Of a DNA stretch of 64,000 bases, positions 1-15,548 are shown piece after piece. The DNA lies in the NCBI GenBank assembly GCA_963691815.1, contig OY829655.1, positions 14,267,779 through 14,331,778 on the forward strand. The letters are read 5' to 3'. The notes beneath the pieces were generated by a model. That model worked only from the letters and a program-made list of their open reading frames with translations. It made no database searches and was not told the DNA's origin. Numbering within the stretch: the first letter of the stretch is position 1; every line of letters begins with the position of its first letter. Made by a program: the position numbers and the translations under genes. Origin of the DNA: Echiichthys vipera. Lineage: Eukaryota > Chordata > Actinopteri > Perciformes > Trachinidae.

Positions 1-784
1 CTCCACCAGGTGTCTATCTAATTATTGCCTGCCTCTGCCAGCCCACGGTTCGGTTTGTATTGCGTTTTTTGGGTCACAGTTTCACTTTGGTTTGTTTTGC
101 AAACTAGACAGAAGAAAAACAAACATTTACAACGTTCTCTTTTGTCATTTGCAAGAATGACATTTTCTTACTTCCAGAGCCTATAATATATGAAATCTGT
201 AAATATTCTTTCAAAAGCAAAAGTACTCAGCCCAATTAGAACAAACAATATGCTTTCACTATAGTTCCATCCTTTATATTTTCCTTTTGCAAATTAACCT
301 TTTCAATTCAAACCTCAACAATGAGAGGAAGAGTTTGTCGTATTGGTTTGAGTAGTACATTTTTAAATATTTCTCCAGTTCGGTTTTTCATCCATAGTTC
401 TGATTTTACTCCCTCTGCAGAACCTTTTTAACCCCATTTCAAATTAAACAGAAAAATAATGGAGAGTGAAAATCTTATTTTAGCGTGGTAAAATGATGGG
501 AGGGATGAGAATAATTTCTTAGGTCAATTTTTGAAATGACGTGTTGTAAAATGGAGCTGGCTCTCATGATTAAATATTTAAAACCCTTTTGGAATCATGC
601 CCTGAAATTCTGCATGCTTTTATGTCTTCCAGCTGTTTTAATGAACTGTTCTTCTTTGGCTTGAGATGTGAGTCAGTGAGTTCCTGCAGGTAACTAGAAT
701 TACCCTGTGTATATGTGGATCACTTTTTCCCTGTGCAATCTGATTGAAGTTCTCCTCTTGACCCAATCCGACTGAAGATTTCTG
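1..784. other. Intergenic, upstream of vgll3; nothing recognised
   Basis: This is AT-rich single-copy-looking DNA. I see no coding potential, RNA gene or recognisable repeat. Confidence 0.5.
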
Positions 785-1428
785 GCCAGGGGAAGTGCAA
801 ATCAAAACAGCAAATAGAAAAAAAACAACAGCAGATCATAAAACACAACAACAAAAAATAAAATACAACAATAAATCGAAAGACACAACAACAGATCACA
901 AAACACAAAGACATTAACTTCTAACAGAAAAGGTAGGGCCTATCTATCAGAGGATCCTCCTGATTGGACAGACAGGCTGTCTGTCGTTTAACAGAAAGGG
1001 TAGGTGAAAAACACATGGAAAAGCAACTGTTTGGAAAACATGAGTACTTCTGAAAAGAAACTGTACGTTTGCTATTATTATGAATTATTTAATGCAGGAG
1101 ATACATTTGACGTAATTGGCCGGTTCTCCAACAATCTTTTCCCATAATTAAGGCAAAACATATTTTACCACTTTGTCTGGCGCCACATGAAGGGATGCTG
1201 TCTAGCAAACTGGTGAGTGAGCACTCATTTCCTGATAAAAGACAGACAGTCCATCAGTCCAGTCAGCAGGATCCTCTGATAGATAAACCCTACCTATTCT
1301 GGAAGAATTTATATGTTTTGCATTTTGTTGTTGGGTTTTGTGGTTTGTTATGGTGTTTTCCCATTTGTTGGTATGTTTTATGATTTGTGTTTTCCTATTC
1401 TGCTTTTTTGATTTGCCTTTCAGGGCCA
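785..1428. mobile_element. Long-inverted-repeat element (non-autonomous DNA transposon remnant)
   Basis: Two arms of roughly 190 bases are inverted copies of each other: about 793-985 and about 1228-1424. The best-matched part is GGTAGGG...TATCTATCAGAGGATCCT in the left arm against AGGATCCTCTGATAGATA...CCCTACC in the right. The outer parts of both arms carry a degenerate AACACAACAACA-type subterminal repeat, and both ends share GCAAATCAAAA. The centre has no transposase. I could not define a target-site duplication, so the superfamily is open. Confidence 0.7.
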
Positions 1429-2250
1429 TAGAATCCCCTCACTGAAAAATATGTTTTCAAAGTAGCCTAAGACTCACTTCTCATCTAGACTATTTACAAT
1501 AGACTATGAATACAGTTTCTAATTTTAATGACATTTCGCTTATCAATTCTGACTCAAATAAACTGGAATAATATTAAAAGGCTGTAGTGAATGGACTAAG
1601 ACAAAACCATCCGAAATAAGGAGGAATTCAAAAAGTCTCCATGAATATCCAAAGTCACTATAATAGCAACAAATCTGGCATCTGTGAGTGAGTGAGTGGA
1701 GGGTTAAATCTAGAGTAATTAATGGACATGTTTTGAAAGCATTTGGACAATTTAGGATAAATAAAAAATATCCTGACTTAAACTGAATCATGATTCATTT
1801 TAACTCTGTGCATTTGAGACTCCAGCAAATCCTTTATGTTTTTTGTTCACTTCCAAGTATGATCTAGTCACTGACAGTATTTCCTACTTGGGGTCATTTG
1901 CTTCTATTACAGATGGTATAGATGTGTGGAGCACAGGCCTCATTCAGGGTCAAACTGGCAGCCATGTCATGTCACTGGCCTTACCAACAGGTGGCAGCAA
2001 ACTGTTCAACTCAGTCAGTCAGGAGGCGTCACTCAAAGAGAGAAGCTGATAAGAAAGAGTTGCAGTCTGGGTGTCCTGGCAGCTGAATGGATAAGGGACA
2101 AACCACTGCAACTTCCCCGTTTCCATTTTAACTGGGGACCTTTGTTGCATGTCGTACACCTTTCTATCTCCTCTTTTCCTGTTTGCCTCCATACTGTCTG
2201 CTATCCAATAAAGGCAGGAATTTGCAACCAAAGGTCAACAATGGTATACA
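1429..2250. other. Intergenic; nothing recognised
   Basis: No gene is seen. Short ORFs here lack protein-like composition. Confidence 0.4.
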
Positions 2251-2280
2251 GAGAGAGAGCGAGAGAGAGTGAGAGAGAGC

Positions 2281-2334
<54 letters not shown>

Positions 2335-2342
2335 GGGAGAGA

Positions 2343-2376
<34 letters not shown>
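2251..2376. repeat. (GA)n microsatellite with GC and GG interruptions
   Basis: About 126 bases of GAGAGA with scattered AGCGAG and AGGGAG interruptions. Long polypurine/polypyrimidine asymmetry is a substrate for triplex DNA. Confidence 0.95.
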
Positions 2377-2381
<5 letters not shown>

Positions 2382-2681
2382 ACCTTAACCATATTTTATG
2401 GTGTGCAAACAGATGAAATTATTGTTTTAAAGTTGGCATACTAAAATGCTCCAGACTTTGAATAGCACTTGTACTGAAAAAGATGACCTGCAGATCACAT
2501 TGTTCACAAAGGGGATTGCAGCATCTTTGATTCAATCTGCTCCTTCATGGAACATTTCAAAGAAGCTAACATTATCACTGTAAGGGGGTATAACAATCTA
2601 GGGCAGTATTTGCATGTTACTGTGTAAAACTTGTTGAGTATTTTAAAGGGTGTTACCGGCATTTTCTTTAGGACTCAGTAT

Positions 2682-2757
2682 CACTCACTCACTCACTCAG
2701 TCATCTTCAACCGCTTATCCGGGGTCGGGTCGGTGGGCAGCAGCTCCAGCGGGGGAG
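2682..2757. repeat. Terminal fragment of a common fish interspersed repeat
   Basis: A short CACT run is followed by CATCTTCAACCGCTTATCC and GGGGTCGGGTCG, the reverse complement of a repeat end that occurs very often in teleost genomes. The same end recurs near 32877-32912 and, inverted, near 48736-48763. The rest of the element is missing. Confidence 0.65.
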
Positions 2758-2917
2758 TATGTCAAATGTTTTTAGGCCAACAAATAAATTCATGAACAGG
2801 GATTCATATACTTGCTGGTGTGTAGAAGGTTTTGAAGACATTTAGACCTTCATGATATGATGGAAAGTTTACAGACAATATAAAATAACTTTCTAAATGG
2901 GCTTTGCAGAGGGACCC

Positions 2918-3323
2918 TTAAAGTGTAATTCTGGTGCAAAATCATCCCATGATCTTTTTCAGCACTTATATAGATCAAATAAGCCATTGAGAAAGTTTTT
3001 TTTCGTGTAACAACTATTAACGGTGAAATCCAGGAGAGTCGCTAACAGCTGGATGTGGCTAACACTAATCAGCTTGGGGCATTACGGTGAAGGCATCAAA
3101 ATGGCTTATATAACCACTAATACTGCTCAAAATAACACCAAACCTCTGCAGCAGTATGATAAGTATCCCTACATATAAAACGATGCTACAATGGGCTTCT
3201 TCCTTTTGGATTACATTTGGTAATTGACTTGAATGGACTTTACTACTAGAAAAGCTGGTCTTGATGGCTTATTTGATGTATATAAGTGCCGGAAAAAGAC
3301 CATGGGATGATTTTGCACTTTAA
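2918..3323. mobile_element. MITE with TTAA ends and about 60-bp terminal inverted repeats
   Basis: The left end TTAAAGTG... and right end ...CACTTTAA are inverted. Inside them GCAAAATCATCCCATG, TCTTTTTC and ATCAAATAAGCCAT of the left arm (to about 2989) match the reverse complement of 3261-3316 with few changes. The left arm has an about 11-bp insertion after the first eight bases. Both ends carry TTAA, the target duplicated by piggyBac-type elements. About 270 internal bases contain no ORF, so the element is non-autonomous. Confidence 0.8.
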
Positions 3324-3947
3324 GTAGTCCAGGCCACTGCCCTAATCTCTCACACAGTCCTAGAAGGCCGGGGTCTCTGAACTATGAGATGTTTATATGA
3401 CCCACAGCAGCATATGACTATTCCCCATCAAAACTTTTATGAACGAGTGCCACCCAGGGAATAGAACCATTAGACTCATGGCTTTTCTGCTTGTGCCTTG
3501 CTAAACTGCACTGCTCCATGCAGGCCCTTCCCCGGTGGGCGTGAGTACACGGCCCCAGCCCTCTCTCTAAATATAACTCCCGTCCAAAACAGAAAGAGAG
3601 AGAAGGAGGGAAAGGATCACTCACCCAATCAGAAGCGCCTGAAAACTTGTCAGAGAAGAGTTTTTTTTTCTTTTCTTTTTTTAGGATACAGTGTGTTTGC
3701 CTCATTCCGTTTTGATCCATTTTGTGGCCCCGGGTGGTGCTGGTGAAGCGCGCAGCAGGAGGCGCATTGTCTGTATGCAAACTGGACGACATGGCTATTG
3801 TATGCGTTTGGGCATATATGGAGGCACCGCCGGCTCCGAGGATACAGCCTGTCTGAAGTCTCAGGAGTGGAGAGTCGCCCTCGGCTGTACAGTGCGCGTT
3901 TCTCTCCTCCGACTTTCTCTTCTCCTTAAGCGCTCTAGTCCGTCGCT
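3324..3947 (+). promoter_or_regulatory. Immediate 5' flank / probable promoter and 5' UTR of vgll3
   Basis: GC and CpG content rises toward 3720-3945, as expected near a developmental-gene start site. A TATA-like CTAAATATAA lies near 3567-3576 and a TEAD-type CATTCC core near 3703-3708, but both motifs are short. The exact start of transcription is not determinable here. Confidence 0.4.

Positions 3948-3951
<4 letters not shown>
3775..3951 (+). other. Upstream ORF (58 codons) overlapping the vgll3 start codon
   Basis: An ATG-initiated reading frame runs from 3775 and ends in a TGA at 3949-3951. That stop overlaps the vgll3 ATG (3948-3950) in the four bases ATGA. If the vgll3 transcript begins upstream of 3775, this uORF would be translated first and could limit or couple vgll3 translation. 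The peptide is Arg/Ser-rich with no recognised domain, so it is more likely a regulatory uORF or chance than a protein gene. The transcription start cannot be placed from sequence alone. Confidence 0.35.
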
Positions 3952-6091
<2,140 letters not shown>

Positions 6092-6650
6092 CTGATGTAC
6101 TGACAATAAGAAGGATTATCAATTCACAGCAAAAAAGGACCTACTATGTGGCTCTACCAATGTATGGCTGCAACACCAGCACTGTAATGTACGATGTAGA
6201 TAGAAGGCTTGCTGTAGCTTAGACTATGAGTCCTGCACTGTCCACACAACTAATATGGAGATAAATTCAAGCTTTGGACTTAAATGACAGTGATCTACTG
6301 CTTTGACTGCGGGTCAAGGGCCTCGAAGAACAAACTACTAGCTTTAAAAGAGGGAGGACTCTTCTTCTCCATCAGCACAAAACACCATTTCTCTTTCTTG
6401 CAACGTGGGATTAAGTGGTTCTGTTTCAAGAGCTCGATTTTGATCCACATTTTGTTTTTGTACAGTAAATGTTTGTTGATAACTGTAAATGTTTATGTGT
6501 GTACAGTTGTGCCATGCTAAGTCGTTGTTGTTTGGATGACTTCTGCTAAAATTCTTGCCTAAATGCTACATTGCTATTTTTGCCTTAAGGGACTGTGTAG
6601 TGTACATATTGCTGCTGTATGTTTAAGAATAAATTGTTGGATTGTATTTG
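6092..6650 (+). other. vgll3: vgll3 3' untranslated region
   Basis: This non-coding stretch follows the vgll3 stop and ends just after the first canonical AATAAA (6628-6633). It is moderately AT-rich with no repeat. The end near 6650 is inferred from the hexamer and a typical 15-25 base cleavage distance. Confidence 0.6.
6628..6633 (+). promoter_or_regulatory. Polyadenylation signal AATAAA of vgll3
   Basis: It is the first AATAAA downstream of the vgll3 stop codon, about 540 bases away, followed by a T/G-rich stretch (TTGTTGGATTGTATTTG) of the kind that forms a downstream element. Confidence 0.6.
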
Positions 6651-6740
6651 CAAATGGAGGTTATCTTTCAGACATACATTTACACCCAAAATTTGTAGAA
6701 TTCAAATTTTCTTGAGGGTATTGGGCAAATCATCAAAATT

Positions 6741-7036
6741 TTAAAGGTCCCATATTATGCTCATTTTCAGGGATCAACATGTATTTGGGGTTAACTAGAA
6801 CCTGTTTAATGCATTAATGTTAAATAAAATGATAATAGCAGCACTCCCTACTTATATATAGTATAGTTGTGACATCACAACCATACAGAAGTCCTGACGG
6901 CTCGTTTAAAGGCACAGTTTCTGAATACGGGCTGTTGATTGTTTCCATACTTTCACAGTATTTATATAGCACCTCATACTGCTTTATAATAAAAAAAAGA
7001 CATGAAATCTCACTTTTTACAATATGGAACCTTTAA
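6741..7036. mobile_element. MITE with TTAA ends just after vgll3
   Basis: The left end TTAAAGGTCCCATATT (6741-6756) and right end AATATGGAACCTTTAA (7021-7036) are inverted copies with one mismatch in 16. The 296-bp element has no ORF. This end sequence recurs widely in teleost genomes (general knowledge). TTAA at both ends suggests a piggyBac-type, non-autonomous element. Confidence 0.8.
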
Positions 7037-9563
<2,527 letters not shown>

Positions 9564-9564
9564 A

Positions 9565-9653
<89 letters not shown>
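9564..9653. repeat. (CT)n(CA)n compound microsatellite
   Basis: A short CT run (9564-9579) is followed by about 37 CA units. Confidence 0.97.
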
Positions 9654-9655
<2 letters not shown>

Positions 9656-10961
9656 AACCATGTTTTCGTGCACAAAGGACACCAAATGAGAAAATGATTA
9701 TGTGGGGCCTTGGATCCTCATCTCCTCATTGCCTGATTGCCTCTTTTGTGACCAGTATATATTTCCTTCCTTGTAACAGAGAATTGCATGAAGAAAGAAA
9801 TGAGAGGAAATAGTTCAATTTTCTCTTTTATTTTCTTGGAATTGGCATTTTTTCCAGAACTTCTCTGCTCTTCTGCCATCAAAACCCCAGCCTTGTTCTT
9901 TTTCTAATTAACTTTTTTCATAATGTGCCATTTCTTTCTTTTTTCTTTTTTTTCTTTTTTGAAGCATTGCAGATTTAAGTTGGACGGAAGGAAAGACAAG
10001 TGTTTTCCAGAGCTTCATTTACTGCACACTAAGGCCATCAAATTCTGCTTGCACCTTCCAACAAACTGATACACCATGTAAGGTATATATACACAGCAGT
10101 CAATATGAGATGTGATGCCATTCCCTTTGTTAGCAAAATGACCAAAATGCATGCCCCTTGTTAACCTGCCACCCCCCTGCTTTATTCCTTAGTAGCAGAG
10201 TGCAGAGGCAGAGGGGTTGAATATGTTAATCTGCCGTACTGATTGATCTTTTATTTGATTGAGGTTTTTACTCGTTAGAATCTATGGCCGCCACCATTGC
10301 TCTGAAATATCAGTAGACTAACTGTGTACAAAATCCATGGTGCTGTCCATGGTGCTGAAGTCGCCATCAGATTTGTAATTACGACTTTTTTATACCATAG
10401 CCATTAAAAAATAGGCCTACTTGTTTCTGAATGGCCGACATTCTTCCGTTAATTTCATAAATCAGGACAGCATGCTGTGTACATTATTACGTATTACTTG
10501 CATGCGGTATGGTGTCAAAACAAAATGCATGCATTTACATAGATTACCATTAATAACCATTAATCATCAATTTTGAAATTAACTTTTGTAATGCAATAGA
10601 AATTGTTATAATATCTAGATTCTTGAAGTCACAACAGATAACCGATTCTGTTGTAATGTGATTCATTTCTAACATTTTGCTTTGGTAAGAATGGAATTGA
10701 ATTGAATTAAACTGAGTGCTGAAGAAACAGCAAGAGAGCGGGAAACACAAAACATATGCTGAAGAGAGTAGCCAATCAGAGAGAGTCAAAGTCCACAAAA
10801 GAGATGAAAAGACAGAGTGAGAGAGAGAGAGGGAAAGCTGATCAGTCATAACACGGCCCAGCTACACATTCCAGAGTAATTGAGCGGATGATTAGTCTCA
10901 CAATCAGCAACACAACACCAGCTGTCTGAACACAAAACTATATAAATACAGAGATCAGGGC
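9654..10961. other. Intergenic; nothing recognised
   Basis: AT-rich, with a T-rich patch near 9935-9960. No coding region or RNA gene is recognised. Confidence 0.4.
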
Positions 10962-11091
10962 AGAGGAGAGGAGAGGAGAGGAGAGGAGAGGATAGGAGAG
11001 GATAGGAGAGGAGAGGAGAGGAGAGGAGAGGAGAGGAGAGGAGAGGAGAGGAGAGGAGAGGAGAGGAGAGGAGAGGAGAGGAGAGGAGAGG
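10962..11091. repeat. (GAGAG)n pentanucleotide satellite, pure polypurine strand
   Basis: About 26 tandem copies of a GAGAG-type unit. Two copies near 10991 and 11001 are changed to GATAG, so the purine run is nearly unbroken for 130 bases. It can form triplex (H-) DNA. Confidence 0.95.
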
Positions 11092-11189
11092 ACTAAATGC
11101 AAGCAAAAGAGGCATGTGGCAATCATAATCTCTTCTCTCACTCCCTTTTTTTCCCTTTTCCCTTGAAACCTCTTCTTCTCACTTCCACC

Positions 11190-11440
11190 AGCCAGCTCCG
11201 TGCCTACAAATCACTGGGGTAATCAGAGCTAATTTGCCCTCCTTTTGCGAGTATTAGGGGTATTAGGGGTATTAGTGAAATACTCAGCTTTCACCACTCT
11301 GTTTGTGTCAACAGGGCAGCCTAATGAAGCATGCTAGGAGTGTCAGAGAACACTTGTCCTGCTGATTACGCTTAATTTGCGAAGTTGTCTTTGTTAAATG
11401 ACACCTGGTTGCTCGGTACAAAATAACTAGGAACACACAA
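11190..11440. other. Low-repeat stretch, candidate conserved non-coding element
   Basis: This segment has balanced composition, no repeat, and several homeodomain-type cores (GGTAATCAG, GAGCTAATTTG, CCTAATGAAG, GATTACGCTTAATTTG). That texture is typical of developmental enhancers, but conservation cannot be tested here. Confidence 0.25.
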
Positions 11441-11510
11441 GGAGAAGAAAAGGCAGTGAAACGGCCGTATTATTAGAATAAGCATTCGTGTTAAAACAGT
11501 AATAGTTGTA

Positions 11511-11544
<34 letters not shown>
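11511..11544. repeat. (ATT)n trinucleotide microsatellite
   Basis: About 11 ATT units in a row. Confidence 0.9.
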
Positions 11545-13446
11545 GTACCTAATGCTGTAGGTCGAATGAAAAATTTAGCAGGACTGACATTTAATGTCGG
11601 TAAGCTTTCTAATCAAATTTCAATTTGATTTGATCATAATGTTTCATCTACTTTAATTGATTATAGATTGGATGGTGGTACAATTATACCTTTGACAAAA
11701 GGAGGATAGGAAAACAGGAAAAATAATTCAGCAAAATCAGGAGTGTTGAATGTGTTGATGAAATTGAGTCCAATATTCACTCATCTTTTTACTCGTAGCT
11801 CATTTTAGTTTTCAACTCTTGACAGAAATAAATGTATCTGCTAAAGACTCGACTATGTTCTCCAGCAAGTTGCTGACGCTATTTCCACAACTTTACAAAT
11901 TGTTGAATTAACTGAGGTCAGAAGTCAATAATTTCCATAGCTATTGATTGACAGACAGTGATGGACGAGTGTAACAGTTGCAGCTGTTGGCGCCACAAGG
12001 CCATTGGATCACAGATACGATATATTTTTTCTAAATTCTGCATTTAAACCAGTCCTTCAGTGAAAACAACAGTAGGAAGTGGACAAGGGGAGCACCAAAC
12101 TAAACAAAATCATTTTTGAATTGTGAAATGTCGAAATGACGGAAATATGTTAGGAACAGGTCGAGTGCTTGGCCTTCAGTATCACTGCTGGCAGATTTCT
12201 TAAGAATATATATGTTATATACTAGGATTATATGATATATATGTATCTATTTGGGACCAGGCTATTTCTGGGAACAAAAGTTAGAGTTAGAGTTTAATAG
12301 CTGATGCTTCGACTGTTTAAATTGGCTCTTTCATCATCTGCTCTTTAATGTATTGTAGCAAGTGGTAACGTTAGATTTGCAAAAGCTCTTAAAAGATTCA
12401 CTTCCTTACCACCTATAATAACCTCAATCATTGATTAATGCCTAAACCAATTCATCTAACCTAAACCATTTTGAGGGACTGTCATAAATCTTGAGTGATC
12501 ACCTAGACGTGACCGCAAGTGACGGAGTGCGAGCTGTACCCAGCATGCCATTCGGCTGTGTAATAGTTAAAAAAGGTCCCCTCTCAATACACTACACAGT
12601 TTGTACATTATGCACTACTAATAAATATGGCCCGTAGAACTCAAGGGTTCCCACTCGACAATGCGCTTCCCTGGGTCCTCAGCAATACACCCTCCAAGTA
12701 TGTAGTTGATCAGATGAAGAGAAGAAGAAGAGGTTGTTAACACACCAAAACCATTTCAGTTAGATGATGAATATAATGTTATTGGCAAGTAATATTTTTT
12801 AAATCCATTCTCTCCCCTTAAGATCAAATGAATAGAACATTGACCATTGCTGGACCCTTTCACTTGTCATAACCATGTTACACAAACCAAGCTTCTAATT
12901 TTGGTCATGATAATTCGGCAGTGTTTTTCAGCGTACTGCTGTTGCTGCTGCTGGAAACAGGGTTGATGAGAGACTGATCTGAACCCCAACAGTACAGTTG
13001 CTGGCCCCAAAACAGTTTGCCAAAAGATGGTAAAATGTTGCCTGATATCCGACAGAACTGTCAACTTTTACACTCATTTCCATCTTCAATCTGAAACCGT
13101 CTCCACTTTAACCGATTTCTGTGGGGAAAGGGGATTTCATGTCCCCCAACCAATCAGACGTAATCTCATCAACACGGTGTGAAATATGACAAAATATTAC
13201 GTTATATTTAAGGCATCAAAGAATTTAATTAAAGCAATTCTTACCTTTCTTACATTTTTACACTTTTCTATTGTAATGTTAAAATGCTCCTAATAAGGGT
13301 ATGGTACACTGAAATGTAACAGAAATCCACCAGGTGTTGAAACTCAAAATATTCAATTCTCATATATTTCTGATAAAAGTTTGACCAATCATTTTATTCG
13401 GTCTGAATAAAATTATTTACCGAGTTTCCTGCCTTTCATCAGTCGC
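11545..13446. other. Intergenic; nothing recognised
   Basis: AT-rich DNA without a supported gene or recognised repeat. Confidence 0.4.
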
Positions 13447-13672
13447 TCTGTTTCACTTTGAAGTGCCATGGGAAGCCCGAAAATTCAAACTCCAACTAGG
13501 CAATGTGCCCTGGAATGCCTGTCAAAGTACAACCTCCTACTAATGAATTTGGGTTACGTCGATCTCCCACAAATTCACTAGTAGGAGGTTCCACTTTGAC
13601 AGGCATTCCAGTGCACTTTGCGTAGTTGGAGGTCCAAGACTTCGGACTTTCCATTGCACTTGAAGACAGATT
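13447..13672. mobile_element. Foldback (palindromic) MITE, about 100-bp arms
   Basis: Arms of roughly 98 bases (about 13456-13553 and 13566-13664) are inverted copies around a 12-base loop. TGGAATGCCTGTCAAAGT (13511-13528) is perfectly complementary to 13593-13610, and the matching continues outward through CTCCAACTA and GAAGTGC with scattered differences. No ORF or recognised target duplication was found. Confidence 0.8.
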
Positions 13673-15256
13673 TTCTCTCCCACCGCACAAAGCTTTATGT
13701 CGCTTTTATAGATTTTATTGAACGATCACTGTTTGTTTTTTTTTGCTTGGTTTATTTTCTGCATTCTTTCTTACTTAGCTGTAGAGTTCTGTGCAGCTGC
13801 TGCAGTAAAGGTAACTGAATTTGAAAAGTATTAGACGGTATTGGTTTGGATGAGACAGCTAACCTCTCACTGTGTTGTTATCACAGAAAAAGGAATGCTC
13901 TAAATAATAACTTGAGTATGGCTTCACTTTTATGGCTTCATGATGTTTAATTAGAGTTCTAGTCAAAAAAATAGACATTGGTGTTTAATTGTGTAGTCAC
14001 ATATGTTACGAGGGAGGGAATATTTGCACAGGTCCATGATCCTGAGCGTGGCAAGCATGAGGTCTGTTAGAGCTCCAACCAACCAGGACAGGCTGTTAAA
14101 TCAAAATTCAATACACACTCACACTACAGGAAAAGATCAACATTTAGGCCTGTTTACAATGTACAGCAAGAACATCCACCCATAACATAGGCCAGCCACA
14201 TTCCTCTGCCTGCCCACACACAGAGAGGCCAGGATACATGACGATGTAGATATCAGAAGATAGGTTTTTTAAATTTTCATTTAATCAAGGACTGAATCCA
14301 AATATTTACACAGAGTGAGATTATAGGCCTACTGGTCACTTGGGTTGTATAATTATGACCTGGAACTGCTTGAAGAGAGCAGAGTTTAGTTGGGTTGGGG
14401 AAATGAAGGTGATCACCACACAGCATACAATAACTTCATAGGTTTTTCCTTGCTCTTGTGTGTTGCCAAGTCCATTTACTAAACCAAAGTCCTTTTCCCA
14501 TCTGAGGGAAAGGCACTCCATTCATAAAGGCCGGAGTAGCTGCAGCAACAGCAGCAGCAGTAGGTTGTTTCTGTCAGCTCCGCTCTGGGTTATGTGCCAG
14601 TAACCACAGAGGCCAGTACATAGCTGTCATTCCTTTGCTCACTGAAAGCACATTTAGCAACCAACACCTGTTTCCCCTGCTCTGTCTCCACTGTAGGCTG
14701 CTCCGCCACAGCTCTGCCTGCATCTAGCAGAGCAGGGATTTAACTCTTATGACTTTTTATACGCCAGAATTTCTGGAATGTAGCTTATAAACAATTTTTA
14801 TTGGCAACACTTAGCGGTAGTAGTTAGCCTGCTCCAGCATGACAACCAAATATTCAACAACATTTGAAGCTTTATAGGATGTGAAAACATTCCCCTGGAA
14901 GATGCAGGACATTCTCATAGGTGGATTAGTTGGGTCAGTTGAGTGTATAATCGTTTTTCATTTTCATTTTTTTGTTTGGGGCTTAGAGATATAACGATGA
15001 GGGAAATAACTTACAATTTAAAAGATGGCTGACTGTTGGGCATCCATGTTTTAATAAGGCTTGTATCAGCTAATTACATCAACAATTTGGATATGTTCAA
15101 CAGAAGCGTTTCATTTCCACTTCCTGCCCCTAGTTTGACCTGGCTTTGTTTTCAGTGCATCACAATGTTTTGCTGATTCACCATCAACTTTACTGATAAT
15201 GTGCTGAACAAATGAGAAACTTTTATTAATTGTGCTGGGTTTTATGGACTTGGTAA
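13673..15256. other. Intergenic; nothing recognised
   Basis: No gene supported. A short CAG-like run (AACAGCAGCAGCAG) lies near 14550. Confidence 0.4.
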
Positions 15257-15500
15257 ACGGACTTGTACCTATATAGCGTCTTTCTAGTGTTCTCACTGCT
15301 CAAGGTGTTCCCCCTACTTGTCACATTCACCCATTCACACAGATGTCAGTGGACATATACCATCTAATCTAATCTGATCTAATCTAATCATTCACACACA
15401 CACATATGCGCAGCACAGGGAGACATGCCCAAGGACACTTCGACACGCCGACCGGACGAACCGGGGATCAAACCACGAATCTCTCGAATGGAGGACGACC
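15257..15500. repeat. Fish interspersed repeat (SINE/LINE-tail type), copy 1
   Basis: The run TATATAGCGTCTTTCTAGTG, then TCACATTCACCCATTCACAC, then AAGGACACTTCGACACG, then GGGGATCAAACCACGAA is a decayed copy of a widespread teleost repeat. A second copy, about 80% similar by eye over the shared parts, is at 23793-24034. A CTAATCTAATC stutter interrupts it near 15363. Confidence 0.65.
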
Positions 15501-15501
15501 T

Positions 15502-15548
15502 ACAGGGAGGTCAAAGGTCACGGTCACTATGACCTCTGACCTCCCTGT
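15502..15548. promoter_or_regulatory. Hairpin made of two inverted DR1 nuclear-receptor-like sites
   Basis: AGGTCAAAGGTCA (15508-15520) is a perfect direct repeat of AGGTCA with one spacer base (DR1, the PPAR/RXR, HNF4 and COUP-TF class). TGACCTCTGACCT (15530-15542) is another DR1 on the opposite strand. The arms ACAGGGAGGTCAAAGGTCA and its inverse pair at 18 of 19 positions around a 9-base loop. No gene is within 9 kb, so function is unproven. Confidence 0.35.

Noticed and set aside
1926..2444. 172-codon frame with an Arg-Glu repeat
   Set aside because: The repeat is the translation of the GA microsatellite at 2251-2376.
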